Positions 8,307 to 17,293 of a DNA stretch of 64,000 nt are shown in pieces. The notes under the pieces were generated by a model. That model worked only from the letters and a program-made list of their open reading frames with translations. It ran no database searches and had not been told where the DNA came from. This DNA is from [Mycobacterium] zoologicum. GTDB taxonomy: Bacteria; Actinomycetota; Actinomycetes; Mycobacteriales; Mycobacteriaceae. The DNA is taken from positions 279,846-343,845 of the forward strand of contig NZ_CP083985.1 in the NCBI RefSeq assembly GCF_020172665.1. Direction: 5' to 3'. The translations under genes and the position numbers were made by a program. Every line of letters starts with the position of its first letter. Position 1 is the stretch's first letter.

Positions 8307-9824
8307 ATGCAGATCCGCGAACATGTCGGCGCCGGCAAACCGGCGATCATCCTTCACCCGTCGGGCACCGTCGTCACGTTCGACGAGTTGGAAGCCCGTG
8401 CCAACCGGCTGGCGCACTTCTTCCGCCGCGCCGGCCTGGCCGAGGGCGACACCGTTGCGATCCTCATGGAGAACAACGAGCACATCTTCACGGTCATGTG
8501 GGCGGCGCGGCGCAGCGGTCTGTACTACGTGCCGATCAACACCCACCTGACCGCGGCCGAGGCCGGCTACATCATCGACAACAGCAACGCCAAGGGCGTC
8601 ATCGGTTCCGCGGCGCTGCGCATGACCTGCCAAGGCCTGGCTGAGCATCTCCCCAACGGCCTACCCGGCCTGCTGCTGATCGCCGATGATGACCTCGACG
8701 GCTGGCAGCGTTACCCGGAATGCGTTGCCGACCAGCCTGATACGCCCATCGATGACGAGATCGAAGGCGACCTGCTGCAGTATTCGTCGGGCACCACCGG
8801 GCGGCCCAAGGGGATCAAGCGGGCGCTGCCGCACCTACCACCCGCCGAGGCGCCCGGCCTGATGGCGATGTTGGTGTCGGTATGGATGACCCCCGACTCG
8901 GTCTATCTGAGCCCCGCGCCGCTGTACCACACCGCGCCGTCGGTGTGGTCCATGCAGGCACAGGCTGCCGGCATCACCACCGTGGTGCTGGAGAAGTTCG
9001 ACCCGGAGGGCTGCCTCGATGCGATCCAGCGTTACCGGGTCACCCACGCCCAGTTCGTCCCGGCGCACTTCACCCGGATGCTGAAACTTCCTGAAGCGGT
9101 GCGGAATTCCTACGACGTCTCCAGTCTGCAGCGGGTGATGCACGCCGCGGCGCCGTGTCCGGTGGAGATCAAGAAGCAGATGATCGACTGGTGGGGCCCG
9201 ATCGTCGACGAGTACTACGCCTCCTCCGAGGCACACGGCTCGACGTTGATCAGCGCCGAGGACTGGCTGGCCCACCCGGGCTCGGTGGGCAAGCCGATGA
9301 TCGGCGTGGTGCACATCCTCGACGAGGATGGCAACGAGCTGCCGGCGGGCCAACCCGGTGAGATCTACTTCGAGGGCGGCAACGCCTTCGAGTACCTCAA
9401 TGACCCTGACAAGACTGCGAATTCACGTGACGGCCGCGGCTGGGCCACCGTCGGCGACGTCGGTTATCTCGACGACGACGGGTATCTGTACCTGACCGAC
9501 CGCCGGCACCACATGATCATCTCCGGCGGGGTGAACATCTACCCCCAGGAGGCCGAGAACCTGCTCATCACCCACCCGAAGGTGATGGACGCGGCGGTGT
9601 TCGGCATCCCAGACGATGAGATGGGCCAGACCGTCAAGGCCGCGGTGCAGACGGTCGACCCGGCCGACGCCACCGACGCATTCGCCGACGAACTGCTGGG
9701 CTGGCTGCGGGATCGGTTGGCGCACTACAAATGCCCGCGGTCGATCTCCTTCGAGGCACAGCTGCCGCGCACCGACACCGGCAAGCTCTACAAGAACGAA
9801 CTGGTGACCAAGTATTCGGGCTGA
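8307..9824 (+). CDS. fadD4: Acyl-CoA synthetase / fatty-acid-CoA ligase FadD4
   Basis: ANL-superfamily enzyme expected to activate a carboxylic acid to its acyl-CoA through an acyl-adenylate. The 505-residue protein has the AMP-binding loop YSSGTTGRPKG (159-169), the middle motif YYASSEAHGS, the hinge region GDVGYLDDDGYLYLTDR, and the C-terminal catalytic lysine in TGKLYK (K493). It matches Rv0214 by position. nadR and the gene beside it (Rv0212c and Rv0213c in M. tuberculosis) are missing between pckA and this gene. The convergent fadE3 ends 11 bases after it. The natural acyl substrate cannot be read from the sequence. Confidence 0.93.
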   Translation: MQIREHVGAGKPAIILHPSGTVVTFDELEARANRLAHFFRRAGLAEGDTVAILMENNEHIFTVMWAARRSGLYYVPINTHLTAAEAGYIIDNSNAKGVIGSAALRMTCQGLAEHLPNGLPGLLLIADDDLDGWQRYPECVADQPDTPIDDEIEGDLLQYSSGTTGRPKGIKRALPHLPPAEAPGLMAMLVSVWMTPDSVYLSPAPLYHTAPSVWSMQAQAAGITTVVLEKFDPEGCLDAIQRYRVTHAQFVPAHFTRMLKLPEAVRNSYDVSSLQRVMHAAAPCPVEIKKQMIDWWGPIVDEYYASSEAHGSTLISAEDWLAHPGSVGKPMIGVVHILDEDGNELPAGQPGEIYFEGGNAFEYLNDPDKTANSRDGRGWATVGDVGYLDDDGYLYLTDRRHHMIISGGVNIYPQEAENLLITHPKVMDAAVFGIPDDEMGQTVKAAVQTVDPADATDAFADELLGWLRDRLAHYKCPRSISFEAQLPRTDTGKLYKNELVTKYSG

Positions 9825-9835
9825 AGCGGAGTGCG

Positions 9836-11002
9836 CTAAATCCCGCCGCGGGCAACCAGTTGTGCGGCAATGACATTGCGCTGTATCTCGTTGGTGCCCT
9901 CGCCGACGATCATCAGCGGCGCGTCCCGGAAGTACCGCTCGACGTCGTACTCGGTGGAATAACCGTAACCACCGTGGATGCGCACCGCGTTCAAGGCGAT
10001 CTCCATGGCCGTCTCCGAGGCGAACAGCTTGGCCATCCCGGCCTCCATGTCGCAGCGCTGTCCACTGTCGTAGCGTTCGGCGGCATACCGGGTGAGCTGG
10101 CGGGCGGCGGTCAGCTTGGTGGCCATCTCGGCCAGATAATTGCCGACGCTCTGGTGCTTCCAGATCGGCTGCCCGAAGCTCTCCCGGGTCTGGGCGTAGG
10201 CCAGCGCATCCTCCAGTGCGGCGGTGGCCACCCCCAACGCCCGCGAGGCCACCTGGATGCGGCCGGTCTCCAGGCCCTTCATCATCTGGGCGAAGCCGTG
10301 GCCGGGCGCTTCGCCCAGCACCGCCGCCGCCGGTATCCGGCAGTCGGAGAAACTCAGCTCGCACGATTCGACGCCCTTGTAGCCAAGCTTGGGCAGATCC
10401 CGTGAGATCGACAGCCCGGTGATCGGATTATCCACCAGCACAATGGAAATCCCCCGATGCCTCGGCGTCGCGGCCGGATCGGTCTTGGCCAACAGCGCGA
10501 TCAAACCCGACCGCCGGGCGTTGGAGATCCAGGTCTTGGAGCCGTTGATCACCAGCAGGTCCGGGTCGGCCGGCGAAGCCACGGCGGTGGTGGACATGTT
10601 CTGCAGGTCGCTGCCACCGCCCGGCTCGGTCAGCGCCATGGTGGCCCGCAGTTCCCCGGTCGCCATCGCCGGCAGGTAGCGCCGCTTCTGCTCCTGCGTG
10701 CCGAACAGGGTCAGCAGCTTGGCGACGACGGTGTGTCCGCCCATCGCACCGGCCAGACTCATCCAGCCGCGCGCCAATTCCTGGGTGACCAGCACGTAGC
10801 AGGGCATCGACACCGGTGTTCCGCCGTACTCCTCGGGCACCGCCAGTCCGTAGATGCCGAGCTGCTTCATCTGCTCGATCCAGGCCTGCGGGTAGGTGTT
10901 GGCGTGCTCGACGTCACGGACCGTCGGGCGCACCTCCCGGTCGATGAACTGGCGCACGGTGTCGACCAGGAGTGACTCTTCGTCGGTCAGCGTGGGGCTC
11001 AT
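9836..11002 (-). CDS. fadE3: Acyl-CoA dehydrogenase FadE3
   Basis: FAD-dependent enzyme that introduces the trans-2 double bond in acyl-CoAs, the first step of beta-oxidation. The 388-residue protein has the family signatures ALTEPGGGSDL and GEGTNEIQRNVIA near the C-terminus; the glutamate of the latter is the usual catalytic base. Start chosen at ATG 11002 (MSPTLTDEE): a longer frame upstream runs antisense through the divergent gene and has no family similarity. A TACGGT hexamer at 11009-11014 lies six bases upstream of the ATG, consistent with a leaderless transcript. Its position opposite fadD4 matches Rv0215c. Confidence 0.93.
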   Translation of the reverse strand: MSPTLTDEESLLVDTVRQFIDREVRPTVRDVEHANTYPQAWIEQMKQLGIYGLAVPEEYGGTPVSMPCYVLVTQELARGWMSLAGAMGGHTVVAKLLTLFGTQEQKRRYLPAMATGELRATMALTEPGGGSDLQNMSTTAVASPADPDLLVINGSKTWISNARRSGLIALLAKTDPAATPRHRGISIVLVDNPITGLSISRDLPKLGYKGVESCELSFSDCRIPAAAVLGEAPGHGFAQMMKGLETGRIQVASRALGVATAALEDALAYAQTRESFGQPIWKHQSVGNYLAEMATKLTAARQLTRYAAERYDSGQRCDMEAGMAKLFASETAMEIALNAVRIHGGYGYSTEYDVERYFRDAPLMIVGEGTNEIQRNVIAAQLVARGGI

Positions 11003-11029
11003 CGGTTCACCGTATGTCAGGATTCTGCG

Positions 11030-11992
11030 ATGACCAGTGGCCCCTACTTCGACGAATTGCGAACCGGCCAGGTTTTCGACACCGCCCCGGCGATGACGCT
11101 GACCCCCGGCGCGGCCGCGCTGCACCAGGCGATTCTGGGGGATCGGTTGCGGCTGCCGCTGGACGCCGAGCTGTCCCGGGCGGTCGCCGGGACGACGGCG
11201 CCGCTGGCCCACCCCGCTCTGGTGTGCGACGTCGCCATCGGGCAGTCCACGCTGGCGACCCGGCGGGTCAAGGCCAACCTGTTCTACCGCGGACTGGCCT
11301 TCAGCCGGTTCCCGATCATCGGTGACACCCTGTTCACCCGTACCGAAGTTGTTGGACTGAAACAGAATTCACCCAAACCCGGGCGTGAGCGCACGGGGCT
11401 GGCGGCGCTTCGGGTGACCACTGTGGACCAGGCGGACCGGCTGGTGCTCGACTTCTATCGCTGCGCCATGCTGCCGCTGGCACCGGATGCGCCCGATACC
11501 GGACATGACGACGACTTGTCGGCGATCGGGGCCGGGATGGTGGCACCGCACGGTGTCACCGCCGACTGGGACGCCGCGGAGTTCCGCCGGCGGGTGCCGG
11601 GGCCGCACTTCGATGCGGGTGTGAAAGGAACCGTGCTGACCAGCACCGGCGACGTGGTCAGCTCCGCCCCGGAACTGGCCCGATTGACGCTCAATATCGC
11701 TGCCACCCATCATGATTCGCGGGTAGCTGGTCAGCGGCTGGTCTACGGTGGTCACACCATCGGTCTGGCGCTGGCGCAGGCGAGCAGGGCGTTGCCGAAC
11801 CTGGCGACGGTGCTGGGCTGGCAGTCCTGCGACCACACCGGACCCGTCCACGAAGGCGACACTCTCTACAGCGAACTGCACGTCGAATCGGCCGTCGACA
11901 ACGTGCTGGGGCTGCGGTCGCTGGTGTACGCCGTCGGCCAAGACTCGGATCGTCAGGTGCTGGACTGGCGATTCACGGCGCTGCAGTTCTGA
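11030..11992 (+). CDS. Double-hotdog (MaoC-like) protein, Rv0216 family
   Basis: A 320-residue protein in the place of Rv0216, for which a double-hotdog crystal structure is known. Two halves of about 150 residues can be seen, each resembling an R-hydratase/thioesterase hotdog: an N-terminal half with PYFDELRTGQVF and FPIIGDTLF, and a C-terminal half starting GPHFDAGV with a GHTIGLALAQASRALP helix. I do not see a complete hydratase DxxxxH motif, so an enoyl-CoA hydratase activity is not certain. It is divergent from fadE3 with only 27 bases between, and its 3' end overlaps lipW by 20 bases on the other strand. Confidence 0.85.
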   Translation: MTSGPYFDELRTGQVFDTAPAMTLTPGAAALHQAILGDRLRLPLDAELSRAVAGTTAPLAHPALVCDVAIGQSTLATRRVKANLFYRGLAFSRFPIIGDTLFTRTEVVGLKQNSPKPGRERTGLAALRVTTVDQADRLVLDFYRCAMLPLAPDAPDTGHDDDLSAIGAGMVAPHGVTADWDAAEFRRRVPGPHFDAGVKGTVLTSTGDVVSSAPELARLTLNIAATHHDSRVAGQRLVYGGHTIGLALAQASRALPNLATVLGWQSCDHTGPVHEGDTLYSELHVESAVDNVLGLRSLVYAVGQDSDRQVLDWRFTALQF

Positions 11993-12869
11993 GCGCGGCC
12001 CGAAGACTGTCGCACTGGCTGGCGAAATAGGCCTGCGACACACCGGCTTTGGCGGTCAACAGGTCGAATCCGTGGAATGCCCCGTCGACGACTTCCAGCT
12101 GGCAGGGCACGCCGGCGTCCTGCAGTCGCCGTGCGTAGGCCACGTCCTCGTCGTGGAACAGGTCGAGGCTCCCGACGCCCAGCCAGGCCGGCGCGAGACC
12201 GGCCAGGTCTTCGCGGCGGGCCGGGACGGCCACCGCCGGGTCGGCGTCGCCCAGGTAGGACGCCCAGCCGAAGGCATTGGACGCCGGTGACCACAAGCGG
12301 TAGTCGCGGTTGGCGGGCAGGGCTGCGCTGCGGTCGTCGAGCATGGGATAGGACAACAGCTGCAGAACGGGTGCCACCTCGCCGCGATCGCGGGCCAGCA
12401 GCGCCAGCGCCGCGGCCAGGCCACCTCCGGCGCTGGCCCCGCCGATCGCGATCCGGGTCCCGTCCACCTCGGGCAGCCCGGCCAGTCGCAACAGCGCCGC
12501 GTAGCAGTCCTCCAGTGCGGCGGGGTAGGGGTTCTCGGGGGCGAGCCGGTAGTCCACCGAACCCACTGTGATACCCAGTTCGCGGCTGAACCGGCGGCAC
12601 AGGCCGTCGTCCTGGGTGGCCCTGCCGATCACGTAGCCTCCGCCGTGGATCCACAGCAGGGCCGGACCCGGGCCGCTGGCCGAGCGGGGCCGTTGCACCC
12701 GCACGTTCGCGCCCGGGCCCAGGGGCAGCACCTCGACGTCCACCGAACGCGGTGACGGCTGCAGCCTGCTCAGCATCCTCAGCAGCCGCAGCGAGCGCGG
12801 GCCGACCACACTGCGGGGCGTGAAGCGGGCGATTCGACGCAGGTCAGGGTGAAACGCAGATGTCGGCAT
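11973..12869 (-). CDS. lipW: HSL-family esterase/lipase LipW
   Basis: Alpha/beta hydrolase of the hormone-sensitive-lipase group, 298 residues from ATG 12869; the longer frame upstream covers the lipC promoter and part of lipC and was rejected. The oxyanion-hole motif HGGGYVIG begins at H75, DYRLAPE follows, and the nucleophile elbow GASAGGG has S146 (most family members have GDSAGG). The His of the triad is in AFHGF (H266), with an acidic partner around SLDLFHDED. It probably cleaves short- to medium-chain esters; no signal peptide is evident. Corresponds to Rv0217c; Rv0218 and Rv0219 homologues are absent before lipC. Confidence 0.92.
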   Translation of the reverse strand: MPTSAFHPDLRRIARFTPRSVVGPRSLRLLRMLSRLQPSPRSVDVEVLPLGPGANVRVQRPRSASGPGPALLWIHGGGYVIGRATQDDGLCRRFSRELGITVGSVDYRLAPENPYPAALEDCYAALLRLAGLPEVDGTRIAIGGASAGGGLAAALALLARDRGEVAPVLQLLSYPMLDDRSAALPANRDYRLWSPASNAFGWASYLGDADPAVAVPARREDLAGLAPAWLGVGSLDLFHDEDVAYARRLQDAGVPCQLEVVDGAFHGFDLLTAKAGVSQAYFASQCDSLRAALRTAAP

Positions 12870-12906
12870 CCGGCAAGTATTAACCGAACCCCGCGTCTTT
12901 CCGCAG

Positions 12907-12942
12907 GAGTCCCTTAGGACTCGCCCGGCGCCGGGGTATGGT
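12907..12942 (+). promoter_or_regulatory. lipC promoter region with inverted repeat
   Basis: GAGTCC (12907-12912) and GGACTC (12917-12922) form a 6-base inverted repeat with a 4-base spacer between the divergent lipW and lipC starts. A TATGGT -10 hexamer at 12937-12942 ends six bases before the lipC ATG, indicating a leaderless mRNA. Confidence 0.45.
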
Positions 12943-12948
12943 GCCCGA

Positions 12949-14181
12949 ATGGCCGCATCACCGGGAACCCGTACTTCCGGGTCCAAGATGTCTGCTCGCC
13001 TGCGTTGGTTCAAGCGTGCCCGCACGGCCGACTACCTGCTGGCATTCAGTGTTGCTTCGGCGTCGCTGCCGGTGGTGGGCAAGAGCCTGGAGCCGCTTGG
13101 CGGTGTCACCGCGATGAGCGTGTGGGGCGCCCGGCACATGCCGCAGATCGTGGCGTCCACGGCGAAGTCCTGGTTCACCCCGGGCATCGGCACCGTCCGC
13201 AAGCGCGAACGCGAGCAGACCCGCGAGGTGAGCGATGCCGCGCTGCGCGGGGTGGTCTCGGCTCGCGATCTCGACATCGACTGGCCCGAGCCCGAGCAGG
13301 CTCCGCCGTTCTGGAAGGCGCTGCAGCACCGCCGCAACATCTACCGTTCCGGCGTGCGGTACGGCAGCGACCCGGCCCAGGTGCTCGACGTCTGGCGGCG
13401 TCAGGAGCTTCCCGACGTCCCGGCTCCGGTGCTGATCTATGTGCCCGGCGGTGCCTGGGTGCACGGCAGCCGGCTGTTGCAGGGTTACGCGCTGCTGTCC
13501 CACCTGGCCGAGCAGGGCTGGGTGTGCCTGTCGATCGACTATCGGGTCGCGCCGCACAACCGCTGGCCGCGCCACATCGTCGACGTCAAGACCGCGATCT
13601 CCTGGGCGCACGCCAACGTCGACAAGTTCGGCGGCGACCGCAACTTTGTCGCCGTGGCGGGCGCGTCGGCCGGCGGGCATCTGGCCGCGCTGGCCGGTCT
13701 GACCGGTAACACCGCCGGCGACCGGGAGTACGCCGAGAAGTTGCCCGCCGGCGCGGACACCTCGGTGGACGCCGTGGTCGGGATCTACGGGCGTTACGAC
13801 TGGCAGGACCGGTCCACACCGGAGCGCGTCGCGTTCGTCGACTTTCTGGAGCGGGTGGTGGTCGGGCGGTCACTGCGGCGCCACCGCGACCTCTACCGCA
13901 AGGCGTCGCCGATCGCGCGGGTGCACGCCGACGCGCCGCCGTTCCTGGTGGTGCACGGCAGCGCCGACACGGTGATCCCGGTGGAGCAGGCCCGCTCGTT
14001 CGCCGACCGGTTGCGTGCGGTGTCGCGCTCCAAGGTCGGATACCTGGAACTGCCCGGTGCCGGACACGGTTTCGACATGACCGACGGCGCCCGCACCGGT
14101 GCGGTGAGCACCGCAATCGGCTTGTTCCTCAATCAGATTCACCGTGACCGCGCCACGATCGGCAGCAAACGGGTCATCTGA
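12949..14181 (+). CDS. lipC: Carboxylesterase LipC
   Basis: A 410-residue alpha/beta hydrolase matching Rv0220. The first 130 residues form a family-specific N-terminal region with hydrophobic stretches (residues 28-60) that may associate with membrane or cell wall. The hydrolase core has an oxyanion motif PGGAWVHG in place of the usual HGGG, then IDYRVAPHNRWP, the nucleophile GASAGGH (S240), and a C-terminal GAGHGF histidine. LipC of M. tuberculosis is a cell-surface esterase; localisation here is inferred from that. The WS/DGAT gene follows on the same strand after 54 bases, with its own apparent promoter at 14206. Confidence 0.92.
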   Translation: MAASPGTRTSGSKMSARLRWFKRARTADYLLAFSVASASLPVVGKSLEPLGGVTAMSVWGARHMPQIVASTAKSWFTPGIGTVRKREREQTREVSDAALRGVVSARDLDIDWPEPEQAPPFWKALQHRRNIYRSGVRYGSDPAQVLDVWRRQELPDVPAPVLIYVPGGAWVHGSRLLQGYALLSHLAEQGWVCLSIDYRVAPHNRWPRHIVDVKTAISWAHANVDKFGGDRNFVAVAGASAGGHLAALAGLTGNTAGDREYAEKLPAGADTSVDAVVGIYGRYDWQDRSTPERVAFVDFLERVVVGRSLRRHRDLYRKASPIARVHADAPPFLVVHGSADTVIPVEQARSFADRLRAVSRSKVGYLELPGAGHGFDMTDGARTGAVSTAIGLFLNQIHRDRATIGSKRVI

Positions 14182-14205
14182 ACCGCGACGGTGTCGACGG
14201 CGCGG

Positions 14206-14211
14206 TAGGGT
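14206..14211 (+). promoter_or_regulatory. -10 hexamer TAGGGT before a short leaderless ORF
   Basis: TAGGGT lies seven bases before the ATG at 14219, the spacing typical for leaderless mycobacterial transcripts. Transcription would therefore begin at the small upstream ORF and not at the WS/DGAT gene itself. Confidence 0.45.
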
Positions 14212-14218
14212 CGGCGAC

Positions 14219-14239
14219 ATGGGAGTGATGCGGCCATGA
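14219..14239 (+). CDS. Six-codon upstream ORF (MGVMRP) coupled to the WS/DGAT gene
   Basis: ATG at 14219 starts a six-codon frame whose TGA at 14237-14239 overlaps the ATG of the acyltransferase gene (ATGA). The upstream -10 hexamer would place the transcript start at this ATG. Its GGGAG also serves as the ribosome site of the downstream gene. Such leaderless small ORFs are known in mycobacteria and can affect translation of the following gene. The peptide has no recognised function. Confidence 0.4.
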   Translation: MGVMRP

Positions 14240-15651
14240 AGCGGCTCAGCGGGTGGGACGCCATCCTGTTGTACAGCGAGACGCCGAAAGTGCATATGCA
14301 CACCCTCAAGGTGGCGGTCATCGAGCTCGACGCGAACCGGCAGGGCTTCGACGTGGAGGCCTTCCGCCGGGTGATCCATAGTCGGCTCTACAAGCTGGAC
14401 CCGTTCCGTTACCAATTGGTCGACATCCCGGGCAAGTTCCACCACCCGATGTGGCGGGAGAACTGCGAAGTCGACCTGACCTATCACATCCGGCCGTGGT
14501 CGCTGCCCGCCCCGGGTGGTCGCCGCGAACTCGACGAGGCCATCGGGGAGATCGCCAGCACCCCGCTCGACCGCAGCCGCCCGCTGTGGGAGATGTACTT
14601 CATCGAGGGTCTGGCAAACAATCGGATCGCGGTGGTCGGCAAGATCCACCATGCGCTCGCCGATGGCGTCGCCTCTGCGAATCTGATGGCTCAAGGCATG
14701 GATCTGACGTCGGGTCCGCAGGTCGATCAGGACTCCTATCGGACCGATCCGCCGCCGAGCGGTGCCCAGTTGGTGCGGTCGGCGTTCCGGGACCATCTGC
14801 GCCAACTCCGGCGTATCCCGGCCACCATCGGCTACACCGCGCAGGGCATGCGGCGGGTGCGCCGCAGCAACCGGAAACTGTCCCAGCTGACCCGCCCGTT
14901 CACGCCGCCGGCGAGCTTCATGAACCACAGGATCACCGCCGAGCGCCGGTTCGCCACCGCCACTCTGGCACTGGCCGACGTGAAGGAGACCAGCAAGAAG
15001 CTCGGCGTGACGATCAACGATCTGGTCCTGGCCGTTTCGGCCGGGGCGATGCGCAGGCTGTCGCTGCACTACGACGGACACGCCGACCAGCCGCTGCTGG
15101 CGTCGGTACCGATGAGCTACGACTTCTCGCCGGATCGCATCTCCGGCAACAAGTTCTCCGGGGTGCTGGTGGCGTTGCCGGTCGACGTCGAAGATCCGCT
15201 GCAACGGGTCCAGCGGGCCCGCGAGGCGGCCACCCTCGGCAAAGAGGGCTACGAGTTGCTCGGGCCGGAACTGGTCAGCAAATGGGCGGCCTACCTCCCG
15301 CCGAAGCTGGCCGAGTCGATGTTCGAGAAACTCGACGCGCTCGACGGGCAGAACAAGGTGCTCAACCTCAACATCTCCAACGTGCCCGGCCCGCGGGAGC
15401 GCGGCCGTGTCGGAGGCGCCCAGGTCACCGAGATCTACTCGGTGGGGCCGTTGACCGCCGGCAGCGGGATCAACATCACGGTGTGGAGCTACGTCGACCA
15501 GCTCAACATCTCGGTGCTGACCGACACCGCCACGGTCGACGACCCGCATGAGGTGACTTCGGCGATGGTCGAGGAGTTCGTCGAGATCCGGCGTCTCGCC
15601 GGGCTTTCCGCGGATCTCACGCCCGTGGCCACAGCGATGGCGCCCGCCTAG
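14236..15651 (+). CDS. Wax ester synthase / diacylglycerol acyltransferase (WS/DGAT)
   Basis: Makes triacylglycerol or wax esters by acyl transfer from acyl-CoA to diacylglycerol or fatty alcohol. The 471-residue protein carries the condensation-type active-site motif HHALADG (138-144), the PLDRSRPLWEMYFIEGL element just before it, and a conserved C-terminal NISNVPGP motif. Corresponds to Rv0221. ATG 14236 is preceded by GGGAG and by a short upstream ORF. The 3' end lies two bases from the end of the convergent FadD12-type ligase. Together with lipC, the ligase and the LPLAT gene, it forms a neutral-lipid turnover cluster. Confidence 0.92.
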   Translation: MKRLSGWDAILLYSETPKVHMHTLKVAVIELDANRQGFDVEAFRRVIHSRLYKLDPFRYQLVDIPGKFHHPMWRENCEVDLTYHIRPWSLPAPGGRRELDEAIGEIASTPLDRSRPLWEMYFIEGLANNRIAVVGKIHHALADGVASANLMAQGMDLTSGPQVDQDSYRTDPPPSGAQLVRSAFRDHLRQLRRIPATIGYTAQGMRRVRRSNRKLSQLTRPFTPPASFMNHRITAERRFATATLALADVKETSKKLGVTINDLVLAVSAGAMRRLSLHYDGHADQPLLASVPMSYDFSPDRISGNKFSGVLVALPVDVEDPLQRVQRAREAATLGKEGYELLGPELVSKWAAYLPPKLAESMFEKLDALDGQNKVLNLNISNVPGPRERGRVGGAQVTEIYSVGPLTAGSGINITVWSYVDQLNISVLTDTATVDDPHEVTSAMVEEFVEIRRLAGLSADLTPVATAMAPA

Positions 15652-15653
15652 GC

Positions 15654-17288
15654 TCAGTCAGTCATCGCCTGCAGTTCACGGCGCAACACCTTGCCGGTGT
15701 TGTTGCGCGGCAACGCATCCATGATGGTGATGTCACGCGGCACCTTGTAACCGGCCAGATTCTCCCGGACATGCTGCTTCAGCTCGTCGGGCGAGGCCGA
15801 GGCCCCGGGCGCCAGCACCACGAAGGCCACCAGGCGCTGTCCGTAGTCGGCGTCGTCGACACCGATCACCGCGGCCTCGGCGACCGCAGCGTGCTTGGTC
15901 AGTGCCTTCTCCGTCTCGATCGGGTAGACGTTCTCGCCGCCGGAGACGATCATCTCGTCATCGCGGCCGACCACGAAAAGCCTTCCAGTGTCGTCGAAGT
16001 AGCCCAGGTCGCCGGATGCCATGAAGCCGTCGTGGAACATCTTGGAGTCCCCGCCGGTGTAGCCGTCGAACTGTGAGGAGTTGCGGACGAAGATCTGCCC
16101 GGTCTGTCCGGTGGGCAGCTCGCCCAACTCGGCGTCGAGGATCCGGATCTCGGTGCCGGGTGCCGGCTTTCCGGCGGTGTCGGGGGAGTAGCGCAGGTCT
16201 TCCGGTGTCGCCAGCGCGATCATGCCGGCCTCGGTGGCGTTGTAGTTGTTGTAGATCACGTCACCGAAGGCGTCCATGAACGCCGTCACCACGTCCGGGC
16301 GCATCCGTGACCCCGATGCCGTCGCGAACCGCAGTGCGCTGCAAGGGTATTTAGACCGAACATCGTCGGACAGCGCCATGATCCGATCGAACATCACCGG
16401 CACCACGCACAGTCCGGTCGCGTGATTGGCCTCCACCAGGGCAAGGGTGGCCTCGGGGTCGAACTTGCGCCGGGTCGCGATGGTGCATGCCATCGTCAGG
16501 GCCAGTGCCAGCTGTGAGAACCCCCAGGCATGGAACATCGGCGCGGCGATCACCACGGTTTCCTCGGTGTGCCAAGGGATTCGATCGAACATTGCCTTCA
16601 GGTCGCCGATTCCGCCGCCGCCGCGTCCCGAGCGGCGCGCACCCTTGGGTGTGCCGGTGGTTCCGGAGGTGAGCATGACCAGCTTGCCGGCCCGGTCCGT
16701 CTTGGCGGGGCGCCGCCCGGTGTTCGCGGCGATCAGGTCGTCGGCGGTCAGGCCCGCGGCTGCACCGTCGGTCCAGCTCAGCACCCTCACACAGCCGGAG
16801 TCCGTGGGCACCGCGAGATCCACCGCCGCGGTGAACTCTTCGTCGTAGAAGATCAGGTCGACGCCTTCGCGGGCCACCACCTCGGCCAGCGCCGGTCCGG
16901 CGAAGCTGGTGTTGAGCAGCAGCACATCCGCGCCGATCCGGTTGGCGGCGCCCAGGGCCTCGATGAAGCCACGGTGGTTGCGGCACATCAGCGCTACGGC
17001 CGCCGGGGCGCGCCCCGGGAGCCGTTGCAGAGCTGCGGCCAGCGCATCGCAGCGCCGATCGAGCTGTGCGTAGGTCAGGCTGCCGCGTTCGTCGATGATC
17101 GCCGGGCGGTCTCCGCAACGCTGGGCCGCCATAGCGATCCCGGTGGTGGTGGTGCCGCCTTCCCGGGCCGCCGCGGCGGCGATCCGCAGGTACTTGTCCG
17201 GCCGCAGCGGGGCCAGCAGCCCGACCCGGGTGAACGTCTGCAGCATCGAGCCGACCCGGCCAAGCGAGTCGAGCAGACCAGCAGTCAT
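15654..17288 (-). CDS. Fatty-acid-CoA ligase of FadD12 type
   Basis: ANL-superfamily acyl-CoA synthetase, 544 residues. The N-terminus has an amphipathic or membrane-associating stretch (LLAPLRPDKYLRIA). The AMP-binding loop is MLTSGTTGTPKGARR, the middle motif YNNYNATEAGM, then GDLGYFDDTGRLFVVGRDDEMIVSGGENVYP, and the terminal lysine is in NNTGKVLRREL. The best recognisable relative is FadD12 (Rv1427c). In M. tuberculosis that gene is next to an Rv1428c acyltransferase and an Rv1425 WS/DGAT far from this locus. Here it is joined to lipC and the Rv0221-like gene. The LPLAT gene lies 5 bases upstream and is probably in the same operon. Confidence 0.87.
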   Translation of the reverse strand: MTAGLLDSLGRVGSMLQTFTRVGLLAPLRPDKYLRIAAAAAREGGTTTTGIAMAAQRCGDRPAIIDERGSLTYAQLDRRCDALAAALQRLPGRAPAAVALMCRNHRGFIEALGAANRIGADVLLLNTSFAGPALAEVVAREGVDLIFYDEEFTAAVDLAVPTDSGCVRVLSWTDGAAAGLTADDLIAANTGRRPAKTDRAGKLVMLTSGTTGTPKGARRSGRGGGGIGDLKAMFDRIPWHTEETVVIAAPMFHAWGFSQLALALTMACTIATRRKFDPEATLALVEANHATGLCVVPVMFDRIMALSDDVRSKYPCSALRFATASGSRMRPDVVTAFMDAFGDVIYNNYNATEAGMIALATPEDLRYSPDTAGKPAPGTEIRILDAELGELPTGQTGQIFVRNSSQFDGYTGGDSKMFHDGFMASGDLGYFDDTGRLFVVGRDDEMIVSGGENVYPIETEKALTKHAAVAEAAVIGVDDADYGQRLVAFVVLAPGASASPDELKQHVRENLAGYKVPRDITIMDALPRNNTGKVLRRELQAMTD

Positions 17289-17293
17289 CGCGC

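Noticed and set aside
6363..8648. Long minus-strand frame opposite pckA
   Set aside because: Shadow of the strongly coding pckA and fadD4 genes; no ribosome site or family features.
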